NCBI GenBank assembly: GCA_964035575.1
Contig: OZ037908.1
Coordinates: forward strand, 682,001-746,000
DNA length: 64,000 bases
From: Rhynchopus sp. YZ270_cl-10
Lineage: Eukaryota > Euglenozoa > Diplonemea > Diplonemida > Diplonemidae
Reading direction: 5' to 3'
Below, piece by piece: positions 11,625 through 21,106 of this stretch. The position numbers and the translations under genes were made by a program. Numbering within the stretch: position 1 is the stretch's first letter; each line of letters begins with the position of its first letter. The notes under the pieces were generated by a model. The model had not been told where the DNA came from, searched no databases, and saw nothing but the letters and a program-made list of their open reading frames with translations.

Positions 11625-11904
11625 AAAAGGAAAAGCAATGATTTGTTTTTTTTTTTGTTTTTTTTTTTTTTGTTTTTTTTTTTTGTTTTTTTTTTGTTTT
11701 TTTATTGTTTTTTTTTTGAAAAGTAAAAAGTATGTTTGAAAGTGTAACACACGTCTTCGTAGAAGACGGCGTTCCGCACATGTTTTGTCTTCGCAACCGT
11801 CAGTTGCGCTGGTCGTGGTGCCGCAGGTACGTCCTGGGCTTGCTTTTTGTTCGTGGTTTTTTTTTCTCTTTTCTTTATTGTTTCAAGTTTTGGCCGGCGT
11901 CTCC

Positions 11905-14900
11905 TCAGCAGGTGTTGCTCCGCACGAGTTCAGGCAGGCTGGCCTCTGTCAGTTTTGCCGCGCTGATGTACTTCAGGCACAACTGGGGTTGCTCTAGCAG
12001 TAAGAACTTGAGCGACTTGTTTGGCAGTAGGTCTGTCCTTAGTGCCTTGGTGGCTGAACACACTTTGAACATATGTTTCAGTGTCGCCTTTGCTTTTGCC
12101 GTGCAGTTGCTGCAGCGTGCCACGTCGTTGCTGCCCATGTAGTCGAACAGCGCAGGGTGGCGCTCTGTCCGCAGCAGTCTCATCTGCACTGCTCCCCGCC
12201 GCGTGAGCTCCGGTGTGCTCAGCTTGGGTCGCGCCACTCCCTTCGGGGTGTCCGCCGTGATCGTGCTGTAGAGTTCGCTCGCCGGTTGGGGTGTGTAGCT
12301 GGAGCAGACTGCGCGTATCGCCGCTTTGCACGCGAGGAGCGTGAGTGGTTCCTCTTGTAGGCGGCCTTTTTGTGATGCCCGTTCTGCTTGGTACGTGGCC
12401 GTACCTAACTTGGCTTCGTGGTCCGCTTCCTCATTTCCACTCACCCCCACATGTGACGGGATGTACTGCATGATCACCCGCACCTTGGTTGTAGCCCGGT
12501 GTAGTGCCGACCACACGTCGCAGAGAAGTCCCGTAGCCTTCACCGGACCTGTCTCCAACGCACGTAGTGCTGACTGGCTGTCTGTGAGGATTACCACCGT
12601 GTTGTGTTTGTGGTCTGTGCGGTGCAGTTCCTCCACCATCGGAAGTGCCTCTCTGATGGCCACCAGCTCGGCGGTGTACGATATGCTCATCCGCCCTGCT
12701 CCGACGTTGGCTGTCGCTATTTCTTTGTCGCTGTCTCCCGGGTAGACCACAATGCCTGCACCCCCGTGGCCTCGTCCGCCTTCCACCGACCCGTCTGTAT
12801 AGACGTGAAGGTCCGCTGGTGGCAGCTCTGCGATGGTCTGCTCTGTCAAGCTTCTCGCCTCTGCGTCCGTCTGCGTGCCCTTCTTGAAGCCAGCCACGTA
12901 GGGCCGGATGTCGACCTTGGGGAGGACCTCCTTCCAGCGCCAGGGTGCCACCGGGTAGTGTGTCTGGGACATCGCTGGTTGGTCGTGGCGGTACATCTTC
13001 GTCTGTTCCACTGTGTCCTTCGCCGACCGTAACCAAGTCAGTTTCGTATCGCTTGAATGCATTGCACACTCTGCTGGGGTCTCCAGTTGTCGACGTGCAC
13101 GTTCGTACAGGGCTGCTGCATCGTATTCGACGTGCTCTCGTATCTTCCTCAGGTGAGCTTCCCAGAGTAGGTCCTCTGCTTTGGTGTAGTAGTTACACCC
13201 GGTGATGACCCTCGCCCCCCTTCGGTGGAGTACTTCCAGAGTTTCAAGGCCTGCCTCATTTAGCGCTGGTCCCCACACCGCCAGTGCATACGTTATGGTC
13301 GGGAGCACGTACGTCATGTACACCTGTCTCAGCATGTGGGCATCGCACCCCCAGTCCCGTCCAGCCATGAGCTGGATCAGAGAAAGTTTTTTGAGGAACT
13401 TTGTCTTCACCGCCGCTAGTTGTGGTTGCATCGTCAGCGCGTCATCCAGTTCCACCCCCAGGTAACGGACCGTCTGCGCACGGTTCACCACTGCTCCGTC
13501 TGCGTACTTCACTTCGCACTTAGCTTTTCTGATGTCGGCACGATCGCCCTTCTCGGTCACTGGCATCACGAAGGTTTTCCTGCGGGATATCGTGAATCCA
13601 AGTTTGGGGAGGTGTTCCTCTAGCAGTGTAAGGACCTTCTGTATCGCCGCTGTTGCTTCCTCCAGTGTGCGCTCCGTACACATGATGGCCAGGTCGTCAG
13701 CGAAGATGCAGAAGTGGGCCGTCGTTCCTTCCAGGATCTCTGCCACCTCCGTCATCACCAGATTGAACAGCAGTGGTGAGAGCACTGTGCCCTGGGGAAC
13801 ACCCTCCCGCATCACGTATTCCTCGCTCCGTGTTCCTTCCACCGTTGTCCTTGCCGTTCTGTGCTTCAGGTAATCCGTGAGCCACCTGATGTATCGCTCT
13901 GGTACCTGGTGTTGGTGGAGCCTTTCCAGAATTTTCCCCCGTTTAACCTTGTCGTAGGCCTTGTCGAGGTCCAGCGTCAGAATGATGGGGACTTCTTTCT
14001 TCGCTGCGGAGTCCTTAGCCAGCTGCGTGATGTAGGCCAAGTTGTCCACGGCGGAACGGAAGCGTCTGAATCCTGTCTGTTTGGGATGTAGGTTCTGTGT
14101 GGCCTCGTTTGGGTCTTCCATCAGCTGGAGCAGTCTGTTCGCTAGCACGTGTTCCATCACCTTACTCACGGTACTCGTCAGGGCTATCGGCCGGTAGGAT
14201 TCGAGGTCTTCCTCTGGCTTCCCTTGTTTGTGGATAGGGAAAAGTATGGCCTTCTTCCATTCTTTGGGTAGTTGCCCCTGCTTCCACGAGAGGTTCATCA
14301 CATGTAGAAGCCCTTTTTTTGCGGCGGGTCCGAGGTGCATCAACATCTCGTTGTGTATCCCATCCGCTCCAGGTGACTTTCCTGCTTCTAGGACGTTCAG
14401 TGCGGCGTCCAGCTCCTCCAGTGTCAGGGGTGCTTCAGCTCCTTGGGATCCTGCCGTAGTTTGCTGCTCCGCATCCGGTAGGCCTGTGCCGTCACTCACG
14501 CTGCAGTAGTGCTCCCCCAGTGCGTCCGCCTTCTCCTTGTTGGTGGAGAGCTGTTGTTTTTCCTGTTGTCCCTCTTTTTTCACTTTTATGGGGTACGACT
14601 GCGCCTTGTCCGCCCGTCCGTCCAACTCGCGCAGCAGCCTGAAGGCCCCGGAGGTTGCTACTGCCTTGGTGCACTTGTCCTCCCACACCTCTCTCTTCGC
14701 CTTCCGTATCGCATTGGCCGTCTGCCGCCGGAGTTCCGTGAGTGCGTCCCCGTCGGCCACGGTCAGGGTCTCCTCCTTCTGCTGTCTGCGGAGTTCTCTG
14801 TCTCGTTGCTTCTGGGCCTTCTTCACCGCACCGTTGCACCAGCGTCGCTTCTTCTTCCTTGCCTTGCCTCTGGGTATGTGCCTCCTCGCGATGTTCTTCA

Positions 14901-15966
14901 CCATCCCTGCCCACTTGGCTGCTGCGGTGCTGATCGAGCCCCACTTCATTGCGTCTGGCGAACTGCGCTCCATCTCCTTGGTGAAGCCTGCCCAGTTCGC
15001 CTTCTTCCAGTTCCACAGCTCTTTTTTGAGTTTCACCTCCGGATGTGTTGGAGGTGTTTGGGCGTTCGCTTGCACTTCAAACTCTATCGGCAGGTGGTCG
15101 GAGTTGAGCGTTTCCCGTGTTTGCCATATGGGGTCGGCCCAGTCTCTGTCTGCGAAGACCACATCTGGTGACGTTTTGGTACCGCGCTGGATCCGCGTTG
15201 CTTCCTTCTTGTTCCAGCATCGCATGTTGTTCCCCAACGCCCAGTCGTGTAGGTCAGTTCCCGTTTGGTTGGGGATTTTCGCCTGACTCCACGCCTGGTG
15301 ATGTGCGTTGATGTCCCCTGCGATCACGCAGCCCTCTCCCGTTGGCAGATCCTGCGTTGCGAAGTCATCCTCTCTCTGGTCCCCCTTCTGTAGACCCACC
15401 CCGCTCGGCCGGTACACATTCGTGAAGAGCACGCCCTCCACAATCACATCCAGCCTCTCTGTGGTCTCCCACGCTTCGAAGGGTTGTTCTGTCGCACGCA
15501 AGTTCTTCTTCACCAGTGTCGCAATCCCTCCCCCATGCGTCTCGCTGGTGTCTTTTTTTCGAGCTACCGTTCGCACCCGCAGGAAAGTCCTGTACCCGTC
15601 AAAGTTCAGCTTGCCCGTTTGCGCCGCCATGAGTTCTTGGAGGTGTACTACATCGTACTTCTCCTTCTCCAGGACCTGCTTCAGCTCCCCTTTCTTCGGG
15701 CCCGTCAGCCCCCCCGCATTCCAACTCATGCAGCGAAGGGTTCTTGGTTTTGGTCCTTGCTCTGGTTCTGGCTCTGGTCCTGGCTCAGGCTCGATGCCGT
15801 CCTCTAGCAGTTGGTTGCTCTTGATGGTGGAGGAGGTCTTGTCGAGTGTGGGGTCGGTGTTCGGTCGACCTGAGTGGTGTTGATGAGTCATCCTTGGGTG
15901 TGCGTGGGTCTTCCACTTGTACGGAAGCAAAAAAGGCAGTAGCAGCAGCAGCACACTATCCAGCAT
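11905..15966 (-). CDS. LINE ORF2: endonuclease, reverse transcriptase, RNase H
   Basis: From the first ATG (15966) the product is 1,353 residues, but the frame is open back to the UGA at 16000-16002 that ends ORF1. Numbered from the codon at 15996, an AP-type endonuclease spans about 88-305 (MSWNAGGL, HGGGIA, AGDINAHH, SDHLPI). The reverse transcriptase spans about 525-860 (SPGADGIHNEM, LDLDKAYDKV, GVPQGTVLSPLLF, catalytic FADD at 765-768). RNase H spans about 1064-1198 with all four acidic residues (YTDGS, AELVAIREAL, LTDSQSAL, EEADHEA). A CCHC cluster (CSNC...H...C) lies near the C-terminus. A hydrophobic stretch and an EPGP motif precede the endonuclease. Everything needed for target-primed reverse transcription is present. 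Confidence 0.93.
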   Translation of the reverse strand: MLDSVLLLLLPFLLPYKWKTHAHPRMTHQHHSGRPNTDPTLDKTSSTIKSNQLLEDGIEPEPGPEPEPEQGPKPRTLRCMSWNAGGLTGPKKGELKQVLEKEKYDVVHLQELMAAQTGKLNFDGYRTFLRVRTVARKKDTSETHGGGIATLVKKNLRATEQPFEAWETTERLDVIVEGVLFTNVYRPSGVGLQKGDQREDDFATQDLPTGEGCVIAGDINAHHQAWSQAKIPNQTGTDLHDWALGNNMRCWNKKEATRIQRGTKTSPDVVFADRDWADPIWQTRETLNSDHLPIEFEVQANAQTPPTHPEVKLKKELWNWKKANWAGFTKEMERSSPDAMKWGSISTAAAKWAGMVKNIARRHIPRGKARKKKRRWCNGAVKKAQKQRDRELRRQQKEETLTVADGDALTELRRQTANAIRKAKREVWEDKCTKAVATSGAFRLLRELDGRADKAQSYPIKVKKEGQQEKQQLSTNKEKADALGEHYCSVSDGTGLPDAEQQTTAGSQGAEAPLTLEELDAALNVLEAGKSPGADGIHNEMLMHLGPAAKKGLLHVMNLSWKQGQLPKEWKKAILFPIHKQGKPEEDLESYRPIALTSTVSKVMEHVLANRLLQLMEDPNEATQNLHPKQTGFRRFRSAVDNLAYITQLAKDSAAKKEVPIILTLDLDKAYDKVKRGKILERLHQHQVPERYIRWLTDYLKHRTARTTVEGTRSEEYVMREGVPQGTVLSPLLFNLVMTEVAEILEGTTAHFCIFADDLAIMCTERTLEEATAAIQKVLTLLEEHLPKLGFTISRRKTFVMPVTEKGDRADIRKAKCEVKYADGAVVNRAQTVRYLGVELDDALTMQPQLAAVKTKFLKKLSLIQLMAGRDWGCDAHMLRQVYMTYVLPTITYALAVWGPALNEAGLETLEVLHRRGARVITGCNYYTKAEDLLWEAHLRKIREHVEYDAAALYERARRQLETPAECAMHSSDTKLTWLRSAKDTVEQTKMYRHDQPAMSQTHYPVAPWRWKEVLPKVDIRPYVAGFKKGTQTDAEARSLTEQTIAELPPADLHVYTDGSVEGGRGHGGAGIVVYPGDSDKEIATANVGAGRMSISYTAELVAIREALPMVEELHRTDHKHNTVVILTDSQSALRALETGPVKATGLLCDVWSALHRATTKVRVIMQYIPSHVGVSGNEEADHEAKLGTATYQAERASQKGRLQEEPLTLLACKAAIRAVCSSYTPQPASELYSTITADTPKGVARPKLSTPELTRRGAVQMRLLRTERHPALFDYMGSNDVARCSNCTAKAKATLKHMFKVCSATKALRTDLLPNKSLKFLLLEQPQLCLKYISAAKLTEASLPELVRSNTC

Positions 15967-15999
15967 TAACCACACCAACAGCAACACCAGACACAACAG

Positions 16000-18093
16000 T
16001 CAGTACCGCATGCTGCGGCGCTTCTCTTTCTCTTTCCTTGGCGAGGGGGAGGGCGTCGTCGCTAAGATCCGTCGTGTGTTCTTGGGGGTGGCACGGTCAC
16101 GTTCGTCCCGCTCCGCTCTCTTCCCCCTGTTCAGCTGCTTGGGTGGCGTCAAGCCCATGCGGAGGCGGCGTTCTTCTGCGTGGAGGACGTCCCTCGCACG
16201 TTTCAGCTGGCGTTCCTCCTCCTGGCGCACCAGTGCTGCCGCTGTCGCGAGATCCATCTCCTCCTCTCGCTCTGTTTCCCGCTTTTTTTTTAAAAAAGCC
16301 TCGTAAGAGGCTTCGGCCTCTTGCAGCACTGCCTCCGTCGCCAGCCGTTTCGCTTCTGCTGAGGCGAATGCGTTCCTCCTCTTCTCCTCGGCCAACTCCT
16401 CCTGGCGTGTCTTCTTCAGGATTTCGTTATACTCCTGCCACTGTGCTTCTTCGCGTGCCTTCGCTTCTGCCCTCTCCGCCTCTGCAGTGTCGAATTCACG
16501 GCGGCGGTCCGTCTCTTCCTGCCGCCTCTGTGCCTGCAACCGTTCTTCTGCTTCTTCTCTCTGTTCGCGTTGCTGTTGTTGTTGCCTCTGCTGTTGTTGC
16601 TGCCGCTGCTGCTGTTGCTGCCGCTGCTGCTGTTGTTGCCGCTGCTGCTGTTGTTGCTGCTGTTGCTTCCGCTCCTGAGTTTGCGTGGGTTCCTTCTTCG
16701 CCTTCGTCTCCTTCTTCGGCGGTGCCGTCACCTTCACCTCCTCATCGATTTGCATCTCGCCTTCTCCTTCTTCTTCTTCTTCTTCCGGTTCGGTGCGTCG
16801 CTGTTGTAGCTTTAGGTCGCGCATCTCCGTCATCAGCTGGTCCAGCTGGCTCGCCATGTGTTGCAGCGTCTGCTGCATCTCGTCCTTCTCTGCCCGCAGT
16901 GCATCTTCTCTCTCCTTCGCCTCCAGGAGTTCCCGACGCATCTTCTCCACCTCGGCGTCCTGTGCGGGGTCTGCCACGTAGGGCTTGGGCACGTAGTCCT
17001 GCTGTGCCGCCCTTCCTTCCTCTTTTCCTTTTCCTTTTTTATTTGCGGCGTCAAACAGCCACCCTTCTTTGGTACGGTCGTACCGACGGAAGGTCAGCAC
17101 GTCCTCCCCCACCACTACCGGCTTCAGCGTCCCCGGCGGTGCGCCCCGGACGAGAAGCACCCTGTGCGTGCCGTGCTTGCCGGTCCTCACCAACTCCGGC
17201 TCCCACGCGTGCTGCTCGCTCAGGATTGCCCGCACTCCGTTCTTCGACAGCGAGAGAGGCAGCCCGTCCACCACCCACATCTCTGCCCAGAGGTTCGTCT
17301 TCCCCTGCTCGCCCAACACCTTGCTGGCCTGCTCCTGTGTGGTGCCTTCCGGAACCGCGACGCCGAGTCCGCCCCGCGACAGCAGCACCACTCGCCCGCT
17401 CAGCTCGGTGGCCTGGTTCCGCGCCGTCTCCAGGTTCACTGTGCTCGGTAGCGGCGTCACCCGGTCGCCACCCCGTCCCGACCCGTTGGTGAAGAACGGC
17501 CTGGCGAAGAAGCCGTCATCGCCGCTTCCTGCCAGCACGTCCTTCACCTGCGCGCCGTCTACTCCAATCTTAAAAGCCGCCGTCTTTGCGGCTGGCTTCC
17601 CCTTCTTCGCCTTCAGCTCCACGGCGGTCTGCACCTCGCCTCCGTGTGCCTTCACCCATGCACATGCTGCGGCACGGGTCACGCTGTTGCGGCTTTCCAC
17701 CACAACGTATTTGGTTTGGGGCAATGCCCCCTGGTGCTGCTTTGCATCCGCCGTCTTGTGCACCGCCTGTACGGTGCTGACTGAGCACAGGAACCGGCGC
17801 TCCGTCCTCATCTCCTCCCCCCGCACCGTCACGAGGGAGATCAGTGGGGCCGCCAACCCCTGTGGTTTGTCGGCCGGGGCTACGAGTACCCCTGCCGTGT
17901 GCGCGTGCTGCGGCTTCTGCAGCGCTTCCTGCACTTCCTTACGGCTGCACCACAGGATGCCTCCGTTTTTCTTAAAATCAGCCAAGTTGGCTGCGAGTCG
18001 GCTGTCTGGAAAGTCCTCAGCCCGGGGTCTCCACATCGCCCCTGCCACCTCTTCGTCAGCCTTCTTCATCGTCTGCTGTCCAGAGGACCCCAT
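16000..18093 (-). CDS. LINE ORF1: coiled-coil, Gln/Glu-rich protein
   Basis: I chose the ATG at 18093 (MGSSGQQTMKK, 697 residues) because upstream in-frame ATGs lie outside the LINE. The N-terminal half has no motif I recognise. From about residue 380 the protein becomes a long charged coiled coil, with an acidic patch (EEEEEEGEGE), then repeated QQQQQR units coded at 16570-16675, then Arg/Glu-rich helix. This fits an RNA-binding ORF1 protein that oligomerises, although no zinc knuckle or RRM is visible. The UGA stop is followed in the same frame, after one CTG codon, by the open ORF2 frame, so read-through could make an ORF1-ORF2 fusion. Confidence 0.85.
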   Translation of the reverse strand: MGSSGQQTMKKADEEVAGAMWRPRAEDFPDSRLAANLADFKKNGGILWCSRKEVQEALQKPQHAHTAGVLVAPADKPQGLAAPLISLVTVRGEEMRTERRFLCSVSTVQAVHKTADAKQHQGALPQTKYVVVESRNSVTRAAACAWVKAHGGEVQTAVELKAKKGKPAAKTAAFKIGVDGAQVKDVLAGSGDDGFFARPFFTNGSGRGGDRVTPLPSTVNLETARNQATELSGRVVLLSRGGLGVAVPEGTTQEQASKVLGEQGKTNLWAEMWVVDGLPLSLSKNGVRAILSEQHAWEPELVRTGKHGTHRVLLVRGAPPGTLKPVVVGEDVLTFRRYDRTKEGWLFDAANKKGKGKEEGRAAQQDYVPKPYVADPAQDAEVEKMRRELLEAKEREDALRAEKDEMQQTLQHMASQLDQLMTEMRDLKLQQRRTEPEEEEEEGEGEMQIDEEVKVTAPPKKETKAKKEPTQTQERKQQQQQQQQRQQQQQRQQQQQRQQQQQRQQQQQREQREEAEERLQAQRRQEETDRRREFDTAEAERAEAKAREEAQWQEYNEILKKTRQEELAEEKRRNAFASAEAKRLATEAVLQEAEASYEAFLKKKRETEREEEMDLATAAALVRQEEERQLKRARDVLHAEERRLRMGLTPPKQLNRGKRAERDERDRATPKNTRRILATTPSPSPRKEKEKRRSMRY

Positions 18094-18377
18094 CGTGGAG
18101 GGGGGTGGCTTATTTGGGGGGAGGGGGGGAGCAGTTGGGATGTGCTCAGGGTTAATTCTTGATTCACTGTGTCCTCCTGGGGGGTTTTTTTGCATTTTTT
18201 CATATTCTGAGTCGCCCTTAGCATGGATTTTCGGGTCACAGGGTGTTTCTGACCCATTTCTGGGTGGGTATGAGGGGTGGTTTGTACGTACTTTGCGCGG
18301 AAGTCCAAAAAAGTCAAAATGCCTCAAAAAAATAGGGGTTTTGCCCCCACCTACCCCCCCCCCCCCCCCCCCCCCCC

Positions 18378-19330
18378 TAGGCATAGGTGCCCGGCGAGTT
18401 AAAACAACTCGGCAACTCGCCCAAATTCGGCCAACAACTCGCCCATTTTTTTTGGGCGAGTTGTTTTTTTTTGGGATTTTTTATGGCTACAAAAACACAG
18501 GTACACAGGTACACAGGTACACAGGTACACAGGTACACAGGTACACAGGTACACAGGTACACAGGTACACAGGTACACAGGTACACAGGTACACAGGTAC
18601 ACAGGTACACAGGTACACAGGTACACAGGTACACAGGTACACAGGTACACAGGTACACAGGTACACAGGTACACAGGTACACAGGTACACCACATCACGT
18701 TTTATCTTGTGCATCCCACGCTTCACAGCTGGTCTGTGAATGTGCGCTTTGTGTGGTTTTGTGTATCCCAAAGGAAGTCGTCGCCCAAAGCATTTTGACT
18801 AAACGTGTGAACGTTGTGAACCTGGAATCGATAGCAGACAGGAAAAGAGGATGGGCAGGCAGCGCCTGCCCGACCTGTGTGAAGTGAATCAGTGATTGCC
18901 TGACAGATGTCTGGGGAACCGTGTGTTCTGTGTGGGTATCCATGTACGGAGTATATCCCATTCCCCCCAGCAATTACCAAAAACCGTGAGTGTGCACGGT
19001 GGCCCATGGACCACCACGACCTAGTTACCACCTATGACTAGTCATATGACAAGGTGCATGTAATGAGTGGCGTTTGGCCTTAGCCCTGGTTGTTTTTCTT
19101 GAGATCATGTGTTGTACCAACGTTACATGTGTGTAACCTTACAACGTCACCTCCCATCCCTGTATGTTTTTGCCAGTAAAAATGGGCGAGTTGTGGCCGA
19201 GTTGTGGCCGAGTTGTGCCGAGTATAGGGCGAGTTGTGGCCGAGTTGTCCGAGTTTTGGGCGAGTTGTTAGGTGAAATCGTAAAGTTCCGACAACTCGCC
19301 CAAAAACGACTCGGCGGGCACCTATGCCTA
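18378..19330. mobile_element. Non-autonomous TIR element with a 10-bp satellite
   Basis: The ends are TAGGCATAGGTGCCCG and its inverse. Subterminal zones carry many CGAGTTGT words (18400-18470 and 19185-19275). The left flank is poly-C and the right flank is GGTGGGGG, exactly as at the borders of transposon 2, so TA|GG...CC|TA fits both. The interior holds the ACACAGGTAC array and about 480 bp of moderate-GC sequence with no recognisable gene. Confidence 0.8.
18495..18690. repeat. 10-bp satellite (ACACAGGTAC)n, about 20 copies
   Basis: A perfect tandem array. Its right flank (CACCACATCACGTTTTATC) is repeated at 31250-31280 inside a different MITE, after two residual units of the same array. 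Confidence 0.95.
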
Positions 19331-20518
19331 GGTGGGGGCAAAACCTTCAGGACGGGTGAGGCATTTTGACTTTTTTGGACTTCCGCGCAAAGTACCCACA
19401 AACCACCCCTCATACCCACCCAGAAATGGGTCAGAAACACCCTGTGACCCGAAAATCCATGCTAAGGGCGACTCAGAATATGAAAAAATGCAAAAAAATA
19501 GTGAAAAAGTGGCCTTTTGACGGTTTTGGCCATGTTGGGTAAAATGGCCATTTTTGGACAAAAAAATCAAAAAAACAGCAAAATTTCGACGTCATGACAG
19601 CTGCTTGGGCACAAACCTACCCCAGGGAGGTCCTGTGAGTCCATTCCGACCTGTTTTGGACACTTTAGGTACTTTTTTTGGCCGTTTTTTGGTGTTTTTA
19701 GGTCAAAAAACATCCCCGGACTATCCCCGGACTATCCCCGGACCGGACTTGCGCCCTGCTTTCAGACCCACTCTGGGCCAAAAAATGGGTGAAAACCCCC
19801 GAAAAAGCACTCCGGGAACCCAGATAGTTCCAAATATCCACCAGAAACCCACCCAAACACCTCAAAAACATGCCAGAAAAATATTTTTAAAAACACACTT
19901 TTTCAAATAAGTTATTATGGAACCTGCCCAGATGAACTTTTTGAAAAAAGTGTGTTTTTGAAAATATTTTTCTGGCATGTTTTTGAGGTGTTTGGGTGGG
20001 TTTCTAGTGGATATTTGGAACTATCTGGGTTCCCGGAGTGCTTTTTCGGGGGTTTTCACCCATTTTTTGGCCCAGAGTGGGTCCAAAAGCAGGGCGCAAG
20101 TCGCGGCCCAGGGACGTCCAGGGTAAAGTCCAGGGTATTTTTTGACCTAAAAACACCAAAAAACGGCCAAAAAAAGTACCTAAAGTGTCCAAAACAGGTC
20201 GGAATGGACTCACAGGACCTCCCTGGGGTAGGTTTGTGCCCAAGCAGCTGTCATGACGTCGAAATTTTGCTGTTTTTTTGATTTTTTTGTCCAAAAATGG
20301 CCATTTTACCCAACATGGCCAAAACCGTCAAAAGGCCACTTTTTCACTATTTTTTTGCATTTTTTCATATTCTGAGTCGCCCTTAGCATGGATTTTCGGG
20401 TCACAGGGTGTTTCTGACCCATTTCTGGGTGGGTATGAGGGGTGGTTTGTACGTACTTTGCGCGGAAGTCCAAAAAAGTCAAAATGCCTCAAAAAAATAG
20501 GGGTTTTGCCCCCACCTA
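19329..20518. mobile_element. Giant foldback element 2, uninterrupted
   Basis: The element is bounded by TAGGTGGGGGCAAAACC and its inverse, with arms of about 580 bp meeting near 19920. Arm identity is very high except for one patch: the left arm has a tandem CCCCGGACTAT motif at 19710-19745 where the right arm keeps the sequence seen in copy 1. It is followed by TA and poly-C. It is non-coding. Confidence 0.88.
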
Positions 20519-21106
20519 CCCCCCCCCCCCCCCCCTTACCCCCTCCTTTACCCCCCCCCCCTTATTTTACCCCCCTATTTCCAAAATTTCCGGTTCACCG
20601 ACCCAAAGGGGGGGGGGTAAAGGACCACGAATAGGACTGATGTGTTATTTTTCCCTCCCCTCCCCACTTCCCCACTTCCCCCTCACTAATTTCGAGGGGG
20701 TAAAACAATAACCCTAGAACAGCCACCGTGTACAACAACAAAAAAAAAAGAAGGAAATCCCATTTTTTTTTCTCTCTTTTCTCTCGGGTGGTATGCGAGA
20801 TTTATTGCACTCGCTACGCTCTGTGCAATAAATCGAAATAAACCGGAAAAAAAACCACTCATTTTCTCTTACGAAATCCGTACACGCAGAAAGCTACCAT
20901 TTGTGGGTACGGGTTTCTTTTCTTTTCATTCTCTTTTCTTACCCTATTATAGATTCTATTCAGTAGAATAGTTGGTATATGAACCAATATTCTCTTTTCT
21001 TGCTCCACTGCACAAACCAACAGAAGGGGGCATTTTTGTTGATCCCTATACCCGAGACTTTCAATTCATGATGGTATAGTGCACATCTAATCTCTTCTCT
21101 GATATT
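20519..21106. other. Nest border and gene-free DNA
   Basis: Poly-C/TTTACCCC blocks at 20520-20580 resemble 6570-6660. At 20609-20641 GGGGGTAAAGGACCACGAAT and following bases are the inverse of 891-923, closing the nest. At 20809-20834 a 13-bp-arm hairpin is built on TTTATTGCAC. The rest is low-complexity sequence upstream of the next gene. Confidence 0.55.

Larger units (their letters stand above)
11152..18184 (-). mobile_element. Full-length LINE (APE-RT-RNase H), about 7.0 kb
   Basis: The element runs right to left. Its 5' end lies near 18184 and its 3' end finishes in a long A tail, seen as the T run at 11145-11170. A second, imperfect A-rich tract lies at 11641-11720. Both ORFs are open. 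The endonuclease, reverse transcriptase and RNase H order matches the I/ingi/R1 side of non-LTR retrotransposons. It is inserted in a T run of the foldback element, so its target duplication is ambiguous (probably Ts). Intact frames and a clean insertion suggest recent activity. Confidence 0.9.
10126..18357. mobile_element. Giant foldback element 1, split by a LINE
   Basis: The element starts GGTGGGGGCAAAACC (10126) and ends with its inverse GCCCCCACC near 18355. Its left arm (10126 to about 10705) is the near-perfect reverse complement of its right arm (about 10735-11150 plus 18185-18357), around a short centre near 10720. The right arm is interrupted by the LINE; the break falls inside a T run, and the sequence continues exactly as in the uninterrupted copy at 19329-20518. 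There is no transposase. Apparent 80-120 residue frames in it recur because of the inverted arms and are not genes. Confidence 0.85.

Noticed and set aside
15846-17492. 548-residue + strand frame opposite LINE ORF1
   Set aside because: It is the antisense shadow of the Gln/Glu/Arg-rich ORF1, giving Ser/Ala/Leu/Pro low complexity.
18377-18771. Repeated YLCTCVPV and TGTQVHRY frames in the 10-bp array
   Set aside because: A product of the tandem repeat, open in every frame; no flanking coding sequence.
890-20641. Reading the whole 20-kb nest as one giant autonomous transposon
   Set aside because: The outer 33-bp inverted copies could be ends of a single element, but all coding content inside belongs to separately bounded insertions, and no clear target duplication was found outside them.
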